From the NCBI GenBank assembly GCA_027593305.1, contig JAQCJA010000255.1:1-6888 (forward strand): a stretch of 6,888 nt of DNA, given 5' to 3'. This stretch comes from a bacterium. Lineage in GTDB: Bacteria; Latescibacterota; UBA2968; UBA8231. The translations under genes and the position numbers were made by a program. The notes under the pieces are model-generated. The model was given only the letters and a program-made list of their open reading frames with translations, ran no database searches and had not been told where the DNA came from. Shown here in pieces: positions 6,045 to 6,888 of this stretch (positions are counted from its first letter, which is position 1; each line of letters begins with the position of its first letter).

Positions 6045-6887
6045 CTACCGCGCCTTGATCGTCTTCTGCGTGGTGTCGCTCGTGCGGATCATGTCCATGA
6101 GTTTCGCGAACCGCAGGCCGACTTCGGGCGGGCAGGGATTGGCCTGTTTGCCGGCCCGCACCTTGAGAAACTGTTCCCAGACCCCCTTCGATGGTGGACA
6201 GGAAACATCGGCGAAGCTGCTTTCCTTGAGCGGTTTGAAGCGCAGCCGCTCACCCCAGATACCGGTCTGCAGAATGCCCTTGTCGCCGATCACGGTCACC
6301 TCGGACGTGCAGTGCATGGAATCTCCCGCCGCCGCCATGGAAAACATTGCGCCACCACGAAAGCGGCCGCTGACGGTCGAGTTGATGTCCACGAGCGTGC
6401 CACTATTGTCCATCAGGGCACAGACCTGAACCACGTCCTGATCTATCAGATCGACCACGGTGTTGACCATGTGTGACCCCGTGTCGAAAAGAAAGCCACC
6501 ACCGGAGATCTCCGGGTCCTGCCGCCACTTCCCTACCGTCGCCAGCTTCCAGTGCTGGTGTACGTAAGCTGATACGGAGGTCACGTTGCCGAGCTTCCCG
6601 GAGGCGATCATCTGTTTCGCCTTCTTCACCGCCGGGGACAGACTGCCGGGAAAAGCAACCACCAGCAGCTTCTTGCACTTGTCCCGAACCTTGATCAGCC
6701 GTCTGGCTTCGGCGGCGTTGATCACCATCGGTTTTTCCAGCAGCACGTCCATGCCGGCCGTCAGACAGTCCCTGGTGTTGTCGAAGTGATACTTGTGCGG
6801 CGTGTTGATGAAGGCGGCATCCGGGACACCCTGGGCCTTGATCAACTCGCTGATGGTGTTGTAGAAGGCAGGGCATTGCTTGCCATG
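6045..6887 (-). CDS. Gfo/Idh/MocA-family NAD(P)-dependent oxidoreductase, C-terminal part
   Basis: Members of this family are soluble dehydrogenases that act mostly on sugars, inositols or related polyols using NAD(P). The gene runs off the right edge; 280 residues are visible and the Rossmann GxGxxG region, perhaps 50-70 residues, is outside. The visible part has the late Rossmann strand AAFINTPHKYH (24-34), the hallmark EKP (51-53), whose Lys is catalytic in the family, and GGGFLFDTGSH (129-139) with the conserved Asp135 and His139. The sheet domain runs to the end. The substrate cannot be inferred. A hand count over 6301-6480 gives about 59% GC, against about 72% over 2401-2520 in dppC, and it is richer in lysine than the dpp genes. 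With a hairpin and 248 bases between it and dppA, it is probably a separate transcription unit. Confidence 0.9.
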   Translation of the reverse strand, partial: HGKQCPAFYNTISELIKAQGVPDAAFINTPHKYHFDNTRDCLTAGMDVLLEKPMVINAAEARRLIKVRDKCKKLLVVAFPGSLSPAVKKAKQMIASGKLGNVTSVSAYVHQHWKLATVGKWRQDPEISGGGFLFDTGSHMVNTVVDLIDQDVVQVCALMDNSGTLVDINSTVSGRFRGGAMFSMAAAGDSMHCTSEVTVIGDKGILQTGIWGERLRFKPLKESSFADVSCPPSKGVWEQFLKVRAGKQANPCPPEVGLRFAKLMDMIRTSDTTQKTIKAR

Positions 6888-6888
6888 T

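Noticed and set aside
6055..6789. Plus-strand open frames opposite the oxidoreductase gene
   Set aside because: They are shadows of a gene with clear EKP and GGGxxxDxGSH motifs and have no features of their own.
1..6888. CRISPR arrays, insertion sequences, tRNA or rRNA genes
   Set aside because: I saw no regularly spaced repeats, transposase motifs, terminal inverted repeats or cloverleaf sequences on either strand.

Overview
The window is a high-GC bacterial segment carrying a complete dipeptide ABC-transporter operon on the minus strand, in the order dppA-dppB-dppC-dppD-dppF (right to left, 5796 to 220). At the right edge, also on the minus strand, is the C-terminal part of a Gfo/Idh/MocA-family oxidoreductase. 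Gene order and protein sequences match, from memory, the enterobacterial DppABCDF system very closely, so a proteobacterium is likely, probably a gammaproteobacterium. The species cannot be named from this window. No database search was possible.

Layout from the right: the oxidoreductase (6887-6045, N-terminus outside the window) ends 22 bases before a perfect 12-bp hairpin (6022-5995). The dppA leader follows, with a strong hairpin whose 3' arm contains the dppA ribosome-binding site (5853-5806). The transporter genes are tightly packed: dppA (periplasmic binding protein, 5796-4207), dppB and dppC (membrane permeases, 4180-3170 and 3153-2236), dppD and dppF (ATPases, 2233-1274 and 1185-220). 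A Rho-independent terminator (145-108) closes the operon. Positions 1-107 hold no gene I can support.

The five proteins should form one importer. DppA captures dipeptides in the periplasm, the DppB/DppC pair forms the membrane channel, and DppD/DppF hydrolyse ATP to drive uptake. All core motifs are present: signal peptide, disulfide cysteines, peptide-contact Arg and Asp, EAA loops, Walker A/B, ABC signatures and the C-terminal four-cysteine domains.

This is an ordinary and well-known system, and I found no undescribed system here. The points worth a second look are small and mostly regulatory: the leader hairpin that can mask the dppA Shine-Dalgarno; a 17-bp tandem duplication at the dppA stop that puts an in-frame TAA just before a TTG start for dppB; a 31-codon ORF that bridges dppD and dppF through 4-base overlaps on both sides, in a region with two hairpins; and a His-Gly instead of His-Asp in the DppF switch loop.
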